Positions 42,542 to 51,180 of a DNA stretch of 64,000 nucleotides are shown here, piece by piece. Origin of the DNA: Rossellomorea aquimaris (lineage in GTDB: Bacteria > Bacillota > Bacilli > Bacillales > Bacillaceae_B); NCBI RefSeq assembly GCF_020171925.1, contig NZ_JAIVAR010000001.1, positions 992,001 through 1,056,000 on the forward strand, in the 5' to 3' direction. The notes under the pieces were generated by a model. That model was not told the DNA's origin. It saw only the letters and a list, made by a program, of their open reading frames with translations, and did not search any database. How positions within the stretch are numbered: the stretch's first letter is position 1; every line of letters begins with the position of its first letter. Position numbers and translations under genes: made by a program.

Positions 42542-43192
42542 TCATAAATCCCTGATTCTCTCCCCATCACTCAACCGTATATGTACCTGATTGAAACTCC
42601 CTCCATCAATATGCTTCCGAACCCCGGCAAGGTCTAATACTTCGACTAGCTCTATCGGCTGCTCCTGTTTCGGCTCAAGCGTAATGACATAAGGGCCATT
42701 CTCATTCATCAGTGACTCTTTCGGTGTGTCTTCATCCGGGAAATAAGAATCTAGGAATTCAACTTCAACCGTCATCCTTTCATTGCTGTGATTATGTAAT
42801 GTCACGCTGCATTTTGCATCCATTTCGTCTTCACTGGCTGTTTCAAACTCGCATGAACCTTCACCATCATACGAAACAGCATAAACACCGCGTGCAACCG
42901 TCTCTTGATACATCCAGATCAATCCATTAGGAAGCAATAAATACGCAAAAGCAGCAATCAAAATTGCTCGAACACGATACCTTTCCAATCCGATCCCAAG
43001 TAATCCAAATGCTGCAAGTAGCAAAATGGATCCGGTAACCCCTAACGGCACATACCCATCCTGGTCCATGACGGGGATGGACATGAACTCTGCCCGCGTT
43101 TCATATTGGTCTGGAAAAGGGAAGAATAATAGCATACAAGTTGCGAATAACACACCAGCACCCACAACAGCCCACTTATTTCGAATCATCAT
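42542..43192 (-). CDS. Hypothetical membrane protein with extracellular domain
   Basis: 216 residues. Three hydrophobic segments (AVVGAGVLFATCMLLFFPF, GSILLLAAFGLLGIG, ILIAAFAYLLLPNGLIWMY) are followed by an ~120-residue soluble part with CEFETASEDEMDAKCSVTL, where two cysteines could pair, and NERMTVEVEF beta strands. The family is not recognised. It overlaps the small membrane protein gene by 4 bp (ATGA), so the two are co-translated. Confidence 0.72.
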   Translation of the reverse strand: MMIRNKWAVVGAGVLFATCMLLFFPFPDQYETRAEFMSIPVMDQDGYVPLGVTGSILLLAAFGLLGIGLERYRVRAILIAAFAYLLLPNGLIWMYQETVARGVYAVSYDGEGSCEFETASEDEMDAKCSVTLHNHSNERMTVEVEFLDSYFPDEDTPKESLMNENGPYVITLEPKQEQPIELVEVLDLAGVRKHIDGGSFNQVHIRLSDGERIRDL

Positions 43193-43431
43193 CGTTCCCC
43201 CCTGTCAAAAGAATGATCGTTTTTTGTTTTTCTTATGATCTTAAATAGCAAACTCGCAGAAAGAAATGCGCCAATCACAAGAAGTGGAATCACCGCGAAC
43301 AGAAAAACCGCATCACTCTTGTAATTCCATGGAATAAATGAGTCCCATAAGAAAGCCGTCACATTCCACAACACCATAAAACTGACAACTACAAAGAAAA
43401 AATAAACACCCTTTTCAACCAAAGTTCTCAT
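43189..43431 (-). CDS. Small membrane protein, partner of 42542 gene
   Basis: 80 residues with two helices (GVYFFFVVVSFMVLW and AVFLFAVIPLLVIGAFLSASL) and a charged C-tail NDHSFDRGER. The ATG at 43431 follows GGGGAAGG; an earlier GTG would contain that site. It heads a two-gene unit with the 216-residue membrane protein. Function unknown. Confidence 0.65.
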   Translation of the reverse strand: MRTLVEKGVYFFFVVVSFMVLWNVTAFLWDSFIPWNYKSDAVFLFAVIPLLVIGAFLSASLLFKIIRKTKNDHSFDRGER

Positions 43432-43510
43432 ACCAACGACCTTCCCCACCAAACCTTCAAAATACTAAAATATCACAATCCTACAATAGTTTAACATTCA
43501 AAAAACGGAA

Positions 43511-43562
43511 AAGGTACGTCCCTCACCACAGTAAAGCATTACTGCGATGAGGGACGTACCTT
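43511..43562. repeat. 52-bp palindromic element, copy D
   Basis: Same AAGGTACGTCCCTC arms, centre ACCACAGTAAAGCATTACTGCGAT. It ends 4 bp before the stop codon of the minus-strand small membrane protein gene at 43567. Confidence 0.85.
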
Positions 43563-43566
43563 CAAC

Positions 43567-43797
43567 TTACATGATGGCTAATGTCAGCAGGGCCGTTGTT
43601 GCAACGACGAATACGATGCTGAAGCCAAGGGGGAGTTTCCCTTCTTTATGATACGTCCGTATGGCTGTTTCTATACCGGTGATCAACCAAAAGGAACCCA
43701 GGATCAGCCAAGCCCCTTTGGAATGATCGGTAGCAGCCAGAAAAAAGCCAGCGGCAATCAGTATGATTTTGATTCCAAGAAAAAATCTTTTTAACAC
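43567..43797 (-). CDS. Small membrane protein, paralogue of 18694-18933 product
   Basis: 76 residues from a GTG that follows GGAGTGTTAAT. It has three helices and shares GFFLA, SFWLITGIETAIRTY-like and EGKLPLGFS elements with the protein at 18694, so the two are paralogues. It resembles DUF3953/YczI-type proteins. Both paralogues carry the 52-bp element, or half of it, just past their stop codons. Confidence 0.7.
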   Translation of the reverse strand: MLKRFFLGIKIILIAAGFFLAATDHSKGAWLILGSFWLITGIETAIRTYHKEGKLPLGFSIVFVVATTALLTLAIM

Positions 43798-43842
43798 ATT
43801 AACACTCCTATCATCTTTACTAGTAAAACGGAAAGATGATCC

Positions 43843-44211
43843 CTATAAAAGTGCCTCCGCTATCAACTTATCAAACTTCCTGACATCGATCCCCTTCTTC
43901 AGCTTTACCTTTATATGCCCTGACTTTGTCCAAAGCTCGACCTCCGCGTTCACATCAAGAAAACTCCCGGCATTCTCCGTTGACCACATCGTGATGGAAG
44001 AATACGGCAAAGAATAAATCTCCACTTTCTTCCCCGTCAAGCCCTGTGAATCCCTCACAATCAATCTCTTATTCGTAAAAATGGCACTATCACGGAACGT
44101 CTTATATGCAGCCACCGCATCCTCCCCGGAAACGAGAAGACTCGTCACATCATCGGGTATCGGACACTCGGATAGCAAGGTCCATTCCAAAATTCCTGTT
44201 GTTGCAGCCAT
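43843..44211 (-). CDS. Bacterial PH-domain protein
   Basis: 122 residues. The pattern GEDAVAAYKTFRDSAIFTNKRL then LIVRDSQGLTGKKVEIYSLP and DVNAEVELWTKSGHIKVKL fits the bacterial pleckstrin-homology domain family bPH_1 (PF08000 type). Members form ring-like oligomers with unknown ligands. ATG 44211 follows GAGGGGGTTAGACAA; the open frame extends nine residues further without similarity. It is a single-gene unit. Confidence 0.85.
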   Translation of the reverse strand: MAATTGILEWTLLSECPIPDDVTSLLVSGEDAVAAYKTFRDSAIFTNKRLIVRDSQGLTGKKVEIYSLPYSSITMWSTENAGSFLDVNAEVELWTKSGHIKVKLKKGIDVRKFDKLIAEALL

Positions 44212-44326
44212 TTGTCTAACCCCCTCGAAAATTGTCATTAATGTATGTATTCGACCTTTATGTTAGAAAACCCTTTTTAATAGTGGTTACCGATTAGACT
44301 TATACCTTAATGGGAATGGAAAAGCG

Positions 44327-44353
44327 GGCCAAGGTACCTGTCCCCATGGCCCA
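44327..44353 (-). terminator. GGGACAGGTACC-type hairpin after kinase gene
   Basis: GGGCCATGGGGACAGGTACC on the minus strand is closed by TTGGCCC, forming a GGGCCA/TGGCCC stem. It lies 12 bp after the kinase stop codon. The core is the same GGGGACAGGTACC word as in the repeat clusters at 4.6 and 17 kb. Confidence 0.55.
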
Positions 44354-44365
44354 CTCAGATATGCT

Positions 44366-45358
44366 TCAACGGTCGTATTTTTCAATGGATAGACGATATC
44401 GTTCAATGACACCACACAACTTCACCCGAAGATGATCAAGCCACTCAGGAAGTTCTTCCTCATTCAAATCAACGGCCCTGATCAGCTTCGCCAATGAAAT
44501 GACTCCGTGTAATCTTTCAAAAAGGGAATGTTCACTGATCAAATCCAAATCTAAACTAGATTCGCTCTTGTAACCTTCGATAAATGTCTTAATGATCGGA
44601 TTTTCTAAATCAAAGTCCCCCACAGCCCTCAACGCATACACAACATCTGCTGCGAACCAGTGAACGGAAGCATCATCAAAATCAAGCATCCCTACTGAAT
44701 CATCATGAAACACCACATTATCTAGTTCAAAGTCATAATGGATTATGCCGTAATGTTCATTTGACATGCTTAATCCTCCCGCCAGACTCAATAGCCTGTC
44801 GCATTCTCTATGAGCAGCGGCTTCATTTATAGGTAGAATATTTTTCGCCCAAATTAATAGGTCTGTCCAGCTTGGACAATCTTCTCGATGGTCTTCTGGA
44901 AGTTGCTTGAGTAACGCATGCAATCGGCCAAGCTCCTTCCCCCAAAGAAATATGCATTCGTCGGACATCTCCTCTACATCAAACTGATTCCCTTGTAAAG
45001 CTTCGAATACAACGGCATGAAAGACACCGATATTTGTTTGGATCACTTCAAGAACCTTTCTTCTCAGTGATGGTATGGGCTTTGCAACATTCAATCCTCT
45101 TTCGGCTAGTTCAGTTATAATTTTTAATTCTGACTCAATCTTTGAATAGCCCCGCTCTGACACCTCATTGAATCTTAAAAAGTAACGTTCACCCTCTCTG
45201 CGAAACGCAAAGACAACATTTGAACTGAGCCTAACGATTGAGACAGATTCTTCATCGTATCCCCAGTGCTCAAGGATTTGATTGATAAACGATTCTCCTT
45301 TTTCACTGTAAACCATGTCCATTACTTTTTTCATCGTACTTAATTTCATCATGATCAT
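44366..45358 (-). CDS. Aminoglycoside phosphotransferase/homoserine kinase II-like kinase
   Basis: 330 residues with the choline/aminoglycoside kinase fold. The N-lobe has VVFAFRREGERYFLRF around the ATP lysine position (an arginine-rich strand). The catalytic Brenner motif is HYDFELDNVVF (~213) and the metal motif is MLDFDDASVHW (~230). Such kinases phosphorylate small alcohols, amino acids, sugars or drugs. The ATG at 45358 follows AGAGAGGAAGTC; ATGs 6 and 9 bp later are also possible. A T-box-like leader upstream hints at amino-acid-linked control, which would favour an amino-acid-type substrate over a drug, but this is inference. Confidence 0.8.
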   Translation of the reverse strand: MIMMKLSTMKKVMDMVYSEKGESFINQILEHWGYDEESVSIVRLSSNVVFAFRREGERYFLRFNEVSERGYSKIESELKIITELAERGLNVAKPIPSLRRKVLEVIQTNIGVFHAVVFEALQGNQFDVEEMSDECIFLWGKELGRLHALLKQLPEDHREDCPSWTDLLIWAKNILPINEAAAHRECDRLLSLAGGLSMSNEHYGIIHYDFELDNVVFHDDSVGMLDFDDASVHWFAADVVYALRAVGDFDLENPIIKTFIEGYKSESSLDLDLISEHSLFERLHGVISLAKLIRAVDLNEEELPEWLDHLRVKLCGVIERYRLSIEKYDR

Positions 45359-45416
45359 GACTTCCTCTCTATTAAATATAGATTCATAATCAATAAGCTT
45401 TTGGGCTTTAATCCGC

Positions 45417-45600
45417 AAAAAAAAAGAGAGCCGCTCACATCCGGCTCCCTAGCTATTAAAGTTCGCGGAACCACCTCAGTCTGCTCCGCCTATAAGGATA
45501 ATCATTTACAAGAATCAACGATGGGTAAGGAGAGACAAACTGAACTTATTGAATTCGCTATCATCTACCTCACCCCTTTCGAATTAATATACTTTATTAT
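45417..45600 (-). promoter_or_regulatory. T-box-like leader with terminator
   Basis: On the minus strand a TATAAT box (about 45594) precedes a base stem GGGGTGAGG ... TCCTTACCC, then GAGGTGGTTCCGCG (45477-45464), close to the T-box core AGGGTGGNACCGCG, and a terminator hairpin GGGAGCCG ... CGGCTCTC with eight Ts (45450-45417). The total is about 170 nt, short for a T-box. The core has an A-to-T change and the strand that should complete the antiterminator is not evident, so this may be degenerate. Confidence 0.4.
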
Positions 45601-45661
45601 AAGCGATAATATTTTACAAAAAAAGGATTATTTAAAAATTTTTTACACATTCCCATCCTAA

Positions 45662-45692
45662 AAAGAAGCAGACCCAAACGGATCTACTTCCT
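45662..45692 (-). terminator. Terminator of the S8 protease gene
   Basis: GAAGTAGATCC / GGGTCTGCTTC stem followed by TTTTTAGG on the minus strand, 11 bp after the protease stop. Confidence 0.85.
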
Positions 45693-45702
45693 TCCTAAAC
45701 GA

Positions 45703-48700
45703 TTACTCTATCCCTAACTCCTTCTTAATACTCTCCAACGTCTCCCCTTTATATGTCTGCTTAGGCGTAGGAGCCTTTGCAACGCCCGGGTCGGTTTCGA
45801 GGTAATTATATTCGACAAGTTCGAAGTCTTCTTCATTGATGACTCCGTCGAAATTCAAGTCCGCTTCCCTTTTATCCGTTCCCCAATGTTCTTTCATTGC
45901 GACCGCATCGAAGATATCGATTACGCTATCCTGATTAACATCGCCCGCATCTTGTCTTCTAAGAAGAACATCGCGCCAAGTTCCAAGGATACGATCCCCA
46001 CGTTGTTCAAAGATTGTAAATGAGCTGTTCACTGGGAAGTGTCCCGGAATCTTCACTTCAATCTGGAATGGTTTGTCTGTTACAGGTAAGCCTGTTACTT
46101 CAAAAGAGTTTCTATCTACGGTGCCTTCATATTCTTTACCGTCTGCATCCGTTACGGTTAAAGAGATTGGCGCATTTGAGAAATCTTTTTGATAATCATA
46201 TTTTCCATCTACACCGTAGAATCCTTGAGGAATAATGCTTCCACGCGCTTCAGAATAACTGCGTAACAATTCCACATGGTCTCCACTGTAGTAACCTTTG
46301 ATATTTTTCATTTGGTCATCCGTGTTGATATAGGATGCTGATAATGCAGGTGTTTTCAATGCGTTCCTTTTACCGAATTTTGCTTCTTTCGCTTCCAGTA
46401 TCACATCAAAGACCTTTGTATCGCCAGTTACCTCAAGAGTTGAATCTTCCTTAGGAGCAACGGAGATGTTTAAATTGTTTTGAACATTCGACTTTTCTTT
46501 AATCTCGTATGTGATCGCAGCTTCACTTTGAAGCTTAAATTCCGGGTTGAATACAACATCTTTCACCATCATTTCATTTTTATCATACGTAACGGTAAAG
46601 TTTCCTTCCTTGAATTTCTGAAGGTTGTTAGCCGTTACCGTAAATTTGAACTCATCTCCCGCTTTCACTTCTTTCTTATCACTCGAAATGGTGGAATACT
46701 GTGTCCCTTCCGTTACAAAGTGATTGATGATAGGTCCATCTACAGCCAGATTCCCTACTGAATCATATGCGAACATCGCAAATGGATAACGCTCCAACAG
46801 GGAACTCATTAGAACCTCTTCATCTAACCGACCCGAAGCATCAGTGAATAATGGCGTCGGACTCGGGAACGGTGAGGCCCAATAATATGTGATGAAATTG
46901 TTTGATTGATCGACATTGAAGCCCGCTTCATTCATTTCATCGATTTCTTGATCATAAAGATTCACTGAGAATGGAAGAGTTTCAGTCCCAGGTGCATATT
47001 CGTATACTCCGGTTGGCAAGCTGCTCTCCATTTTCGGTGCTGTATTATCGATGAACGTATCCGTTTCCTTTGTGAATGTTTTCCCTTTTGCATTCACGCC
47101 TACAAGCTTCAACTTATAATGTCCTTCCGGTGCAAGGGCAGGGTTGACAGAGAATGGATAGTTCTTATCCCCGGTGTACGGATAGTAGTGTCCTGAGAAA
47201 ATGGGATTAAGAATGACTCTTTGCCCTTCTTTTATCCCTTTTGGATTAATGGACCCAACCAGTCCAAGGTCCTTATTCGTTGTAGGGTCCACCAATACGA
47301 TGCTCAGTTTTTCCATCGGGGAACGAAGTACAAATGATCCAGGTGTAAAATTAAAGAGTGTACCAAATTGATTGTTTTGTTTTGTAGAGAAGTTAAATGC
47401 CTCAAGGTGTTCGATTCCTTCTTCCGATACCCTGATCCCAAATGGAATTTGATATTCTTCAGTTGGATCTTCACTATTCACATACTTGACGTACCCTTCG
47501 TAATAGCCTTTTTCAGCCGATGCAGGAACATCCAGGAATACTTTTGTTTTCTTCGTTTTACCTGCATTGATCGTCAACTTGTCATCAAATGAAAGAGTAA
47601 CGTTGTTTTCTGCAGCGTCCATGGACTTACTTGTAAAATGTACACTCGCTTGGAACGTTTTGTTCGCTTCTCCGGTATTGGTGATTTCCAACGTACGTTG
47701 CTCATGCAATGGTTTATCATCCACATAGCTAAGTCCGAAACTCATGCCCCCTGTTCGTTCGTCAATCGTCACTTCTTCTCCGTTATAGATGGTTGCTGTT
47801 TCGTCGACAACCTGGAAGTTCACGTTTGAATGAATCGCTTCGTACGGATCCACCCTTCCGGCCCCGACCTCAAACACACTGTAATCCCCATTCAGAGGGT
47901 CGGCTGTATTCATCAGGACGGATTTCACATCAGCCGGCGTATAACGCTCATTTGATTGTAGTAGAAGCGCTGCAATCCCTGCGACGTGTGGAGATGCCAT
48001 CGAGGTCCCCGACAATCGCGTATAGGCATACTTATATGAACCGTTTTCTTTATCATTGATATAAGAAGGCACGGTAGATAGCACAGACACACCAGGCGCC
48101 ACGACTTCTGGTTTGATGTCATAGTTCATTTTGGAAGGTCCTCTGGAACTGAAATCTGCCAGTTTATCTCCTTCTGTTTTGATTTCCCCTAGATCGCTGA
48201 ACGTGATCGCCTTACCTTCCGCCAGACTGTTCTTTAAGCTTTCACCTTCTTCTTTCGTTAGTGAGAAAGTCGGGATATAATCCATGCTTTCACCTAGGTA
48301 GTAAGGGATCTGCCCTTCTTCTTCGTTATTATTGTAAATGATGATGGCTTTGGCACCATTTTCCTTGGCATACTTGATTTTATCAACAAACGAGAGTGAG
48401 CCCCTAGCAACAAGAGCGATATTCCCATTTACCTCTTCCTTGATTCCCCTGTAACTCGTGCTTCCTCCAAGTCCTGCATCCACTACGTTGTAACTTGTCC
48501 CTTCCAAACCAGCAATATCGTCGCTAAAGTTCCTTGCCATCAATTGAAGATGAACCTCATCTGAACCATAGGAGCCGTTGAATGTAGGGATCCCGATCGG
48601 AACGTCACTTGCCCCTACTGTAAGGGCGAGCGCTGATGTTCCCGGTGAACCAAGCGTAAAATCAGCACTTCCACTATTCCCTGCGGATACCACTGCCGTC

Positions 48701-49788
48701 ACTCCACTTAGGACGGCATTATTGACTGCGATACTTGTTGGATAAAGCGGGTCATTCACCATCGCACCGAGTGATAGATTGATGACATCCATTCCATCTT
48801 CGACTGCTCGATCGATTCCGGCAATGACATTTTCACTTGTACCGCTTCCGTATGGTCCCAATACACGATATGCATGTATTTCGGCTTCAGGGGCTACCCC
48901 TTTCACACTGAATTCGGAGTCTTCGTTATCACCTTCACCAGCAATTGTACCGGCAACATGAGTCCCATGCTCCGTATAGTACGAATTCCCACCATAAAAC
49001 TCTGGCATTTTTCCATCTGTTGCCTGCCAATCCTCATAAGTGGATTCCATCGGGTCTTCATCATTATCGACAAAATCATATCCGTCTTCGTATACCCCAT
49101 CCAAGTCGGGATGATTGTAATCGATCCCAGTATCAAGGACGCCCACTTTGATCCCTTTACCAGTGAAGCCCTCACTATGTAATTGATCGATCTTTAAATG
49201 CGGCATACTTTCGACTACATACTTCTCTTCTTGTTCGTCGGCACCCGTTGCAACAGGCGGTTCCACCTGCACCTCAACATCGCTCCAAACAGCCCTTACA
49301 ACATCCAAATCCAGTAATTCCTGAATTTTGTTTGCAGGTACCTCTAATGAAACACCATTCATGGCGTTTTCATATGTTCTACCAATCTTATAGCCTGATT
49401 GACTTTTATCCTTGAACATACGTGCAAGTTCATTCTTCAGCTTCTTTTGATCATTGGCCACATTTCCCTTGGCCTCTTCTTTTGATAGCTGTTTCCCTTC
49501 CAATTTTGCTTTAAGTAGAGCAACCTTTTCAGGGTGATGATCCAGTTGAACAATGACCTTAATGGGATCCTCACTGTCCAGGTCTACATTCGGGGATAAA
49601 AATAGTCCTTCTTTTTCGACACTTTGAAGCTGTTTGTAGTTTTCAAGCTGCTGGGGAGTCAAATTTGAAACTGCCTCTTCGATGGAGGCTGGTTTTTCCG
49701 CTAATACATTGAATCCGGGGATATTGGCAGAGCTCATGATCATGCCGGCACCCAGGGCGTAAATCAAAACCTTCTTTTTAGTGTTCAT
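45703..49788 (-). CDS. Giant secreted S8 subtilisin-like protease (Vpr-like) with cohesin- and dockerin-like domains
   Basis: 1361 residues. Signal peptide (1-30), I9 propeptide (~75-175), S8 catalytic domain with D219 (VGVLDTGID), H274 (EHGTHVAG) and S596 (LSGTSMASPHVAG). A PA domain is inserted at about 430-540, as in Vpr. Fn3-like and beta-sandwich domains follow (~650-1030), then a cohesin-like domain (~1035-1175, DEFKFTVTANNL...VDVILEAK-type strands) and a dockerin-like pair of EF loops DVNQDSVIDIFDA and DLNFDGVINEEDF (~1283-1320). ATG 49788 follows AAGGAG, with longer than normal spacing. It is a minor extracellular or wall-associated protease; the last domains probably mediate calcium-dependent association. 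Confidence 0.9.
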   Translation of the reverse strand: MNTKKKVLIYALGAGMIMSSANIPGFNVLAEKPASIEEAVSNLTPQQLENYKQLQSVEKEGLFLSPNVDLDSEDPIKVIVQLDHHPEKVALLKAKLEGKQLSKEEAKGNVANDQKKLKNELARMFKDKSQSGYKIGRTYENAMNGVSLEVPANKIQELLDLDVVRAVWSDVEVQVEPPVATGADEQEEKYVVESMPHLKIDQLHSEGFTGKGIKVGVLDTGIDYNHPDLDGVYEDGYDFVDNDEDPMESTYEDWQATDGKMPEFYGGNSYYTEHGTHVAGTIAGEGDNEDSEFSVKGVAPEAEIHAYRVLGPYGSGTSENVIAGIDRAVEDGMDVINLSLGAMVNDPLYPTSIAVNNAVLSGVTAVVSAGNSGSADFTLGSPGTSALALTVGASDVPIGIPTFNGSYGSDEVHLQLMARNFSDDIAGLEGTSYNVVDAGLGGSTSYRGIKEEVNGNIALVARGSLSFVDKIKYAKENGAKAIIIYNNNEEEGQIPYYLGESMDYIPTFSLTKEEGESLKNSLAEGKAITFSDLGEIKTEGDKLADFSSRGPSKMNYDIKPEVVAPGVSVLSTVPSYINDKENGSYKYAYTRLSGTSMASPHVAGIAALLLQSNERYTPADVKSVLMNTADPLNGDYSVFEVGAGRVDPYEAIHSNVNFQVVDETATIYNGEEVTIDERTGGMSFGLSYVDDKPLHEQRTLEITNTGEANKTFQASVHFTSKSMDAAENNVTLSFDDKLTINAGKTKKTKVFLDVPASAEKGYYEGYVKYVNSEDPTEEYQIPFGIRVSEEGIEHLEAFNFSTKQNNQFGTLFNFTPGSFVLRSPMEKLSIVLVDPTTNKDLGLVGSINPKGIKEGQRVILNPIFSGHYYPYTGDKNYPFSVNPALAPEGHYKLKLVGVNAKGKTFTKETDTFIDNTAPKMESSLPTGVYEYAPGTETLPFSVNLYDQEIDEMNEAGFNVDQSNNFITYYWASPFPSPTPLFTDASGRLDEEVLMSSLLERYPFAMFAYDSVGNLAVDGPIINHFVTEGTQYSTISSDKKEVKAGDEFKFTVTANNLQKFKEGNFTVTYDKNEMMVKDVVFNPEFKLQSEAAITYEIKEKSNVQNNLNISVAPKEDSTLEVTGDTKVFDVILEAKEAKFGKRNALKTPALSASYINTDDQMKNIKGYYSGDHVELLRSYSEARGSIIPQGFYGVDGKYDYQKDFSNAPISLTVTDADGKEYEGTVDRNSFEVTGLPVTDKPFQIEVKIPGHFPVNSSFTIFEQRGDRILGTWRDVLLRRQDAGDVNQDSVIDIFDAVAMKEHWGTDKREADLNFDGVINEEDFELVEYNYLETDPGVAKAPTPKQTYKGETLESIKKELGIE

Positions 49789-50133
49789 TAAGTTATTGCA
49801 ACTCCTTTTTTCGAAATTTTTCAACAACTTAACGTTACCATGCGACATTGCTAAGACGGTATTGGGAAAGGCTCCATGATGCTCGACACTACAAAGTGTG
49901 TCTTTTGTAGTGATTTTTCCAATTTACTTAGGTTCATTTAGTTAAATGGTCATAAAAAACCATACATAATATTGGGAAAACTTTAGCGATTCGACAATAT
50001 CCCACAATAGAGACAGTTAGTATCACGGCCTTAAAATAAAGCTAATGAGTGAAATTTGACCGTTTATTCAAAATTAATTGAATATTACATTCGAAAATGA
50101 TAGAATCATAATCACACGAAGGAGGCTCCTATT
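49789..50133. other. 345-bp divergent promoter region
   Basis: Contains promoters for the protease (minus) and ArsR/MFS unit (plus). ACTACAAAGTGTGTCTTTTGTAGT (49890-49913) contains an 8-bp inverted repeat (ACTACAAA/TTTTGTAGT) and could be an operator or hairpin. ATTGGGAAA occurs at 49860 and again at 49971. No gene seen. Confidence 0.6.
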
Positions 50134-51180
50134 ATGAAACATTTATTGCAATCAGATGAAGTTGAAACGATATCCTTGGAAGTAGAGTCGTCACCGGTTT
50201 GGGAAGTCATCCTAGGTATATCCGGCTATACCCACCGACGGCTAAGGCACACTTTTGATTTGGATGAAGAGTGGTCTCGAAGCTCATCCTCTATGCCTAC
50301 CTCTTTGGTAACGAACCTGGATGAAATCGAAAAAACGAATTTCTGGTATGCGCTCATCATGCTTCAGAACAAATTTTCCTCGCAGAGCGTTCAAGAATTT
50401 TCGAACAGATTATCAGAACTTCCTGTTGTTTCTTTTTATGAAACCTTGCTTCCCTATAAAAATAGAGCCCATGAAGCGAACCGACTCCAAGTAGCCGAAC
50501 AGTATATGAAACCCGGAATCTTCGAACAGTATTCTACATATTTTGAACATCATGATTTTTTAGAAGGATATATACGGAATCTCGGAGTCTATTCATATCA
50601 ACAAATGAAGGATCTGCTGGTTACCATCGTGAGTGGGTGGTATGACTGGATCAGTCAAAACGAACATTGGAAAAAATGGAACCAAGCCTTGGCATACGAA
50701 CAAAAACGGAACGGCTCACTTGATCGTCAAAATCCAGTGGAAGAGATCGAAAGAGTGACAGACGGGGTGAAATACCTGCCAGAGCCCACTGTCTGGAAGG
50801 TCAAACTGATCCCCCATGTTGCCTACCGACCTTGGATATTGGAAAAACGCACACCCGATACGAAACTCTTTTTCTATCCATTGAAGGATGAGTACCTTGT
50901 ATCCCCTGGCACCCCTTCAAGTGAACTAATCCGCGGCCATAAAGCACTGGGAGATGAAATTCGATTGAAATTACTCTATCAACTTATGAAAGGGCCACAC
51001 TCCCTACAGGAATTAAGTGTGACGTTCAACACGTCAAAAACGTCGCTCCATCACCAGCTTTCGTTACTAAAAGCAGAAAAATTCGTTGTCGTGGAAAAAG
51101 GGATTTATTCAGTGAACCCCCAGCGGATCCATACGTTTTCAGAAAAACTGAATGCTTTTTTAGGATTAAAAGATGAGTAG
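50134..51180 (+). CDS. ArsR-like regulator with long N-terminal domain
   Basis: 348 residues. The last ~80 hold a winged helix of ArsR type: GHKALGDEIRLKLLYQLMKG (~268), LQELSVTFNTSKTSLHHQLSLL, then KAEKFVVVEKG. The ~250-residue N-terminal domain is helical and aromatic-rich and probably binds an effector (DUF5937-like architecture). It starts at ATG after CGAAGGAGGCTCCTATT and overlaps the MFS gene by 8 bp, so it likely controls that transporter. A repressor released by a toxic compound is the usual scheme. Confidence 0.82.
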   Translation: MKHLLQSDEVETISLEVESSPVWEVILGISGYTHRRLRHTFDLDEEWSRSSSSMPTSLVTNLDEIEKTNFWYALIMLQNKFSSQSVQEFSNRLSELPVVSFYETLLPYKNRAHEANRLQVAEQYMKPGIFEQYSTYFEHHDFLEGYIRNLGVYSYQQMKDLLVTIVSGWYDWISQNEHWKKWNQALAYEQKRNGSLDRQNPVEEIERVTDGVKYLPEPTVWKVKLIPHVAYRPWILEKRTPDTKLFFYPLKDEYLVSPGTPSSELIRGHKALGDEIRLKLLYQLMKGPHSLQELSVTFNTSKTSLHHQLSLLKAEKFVVVEKGIYSVNPQRIHTFSEKLNAFLGLKDE

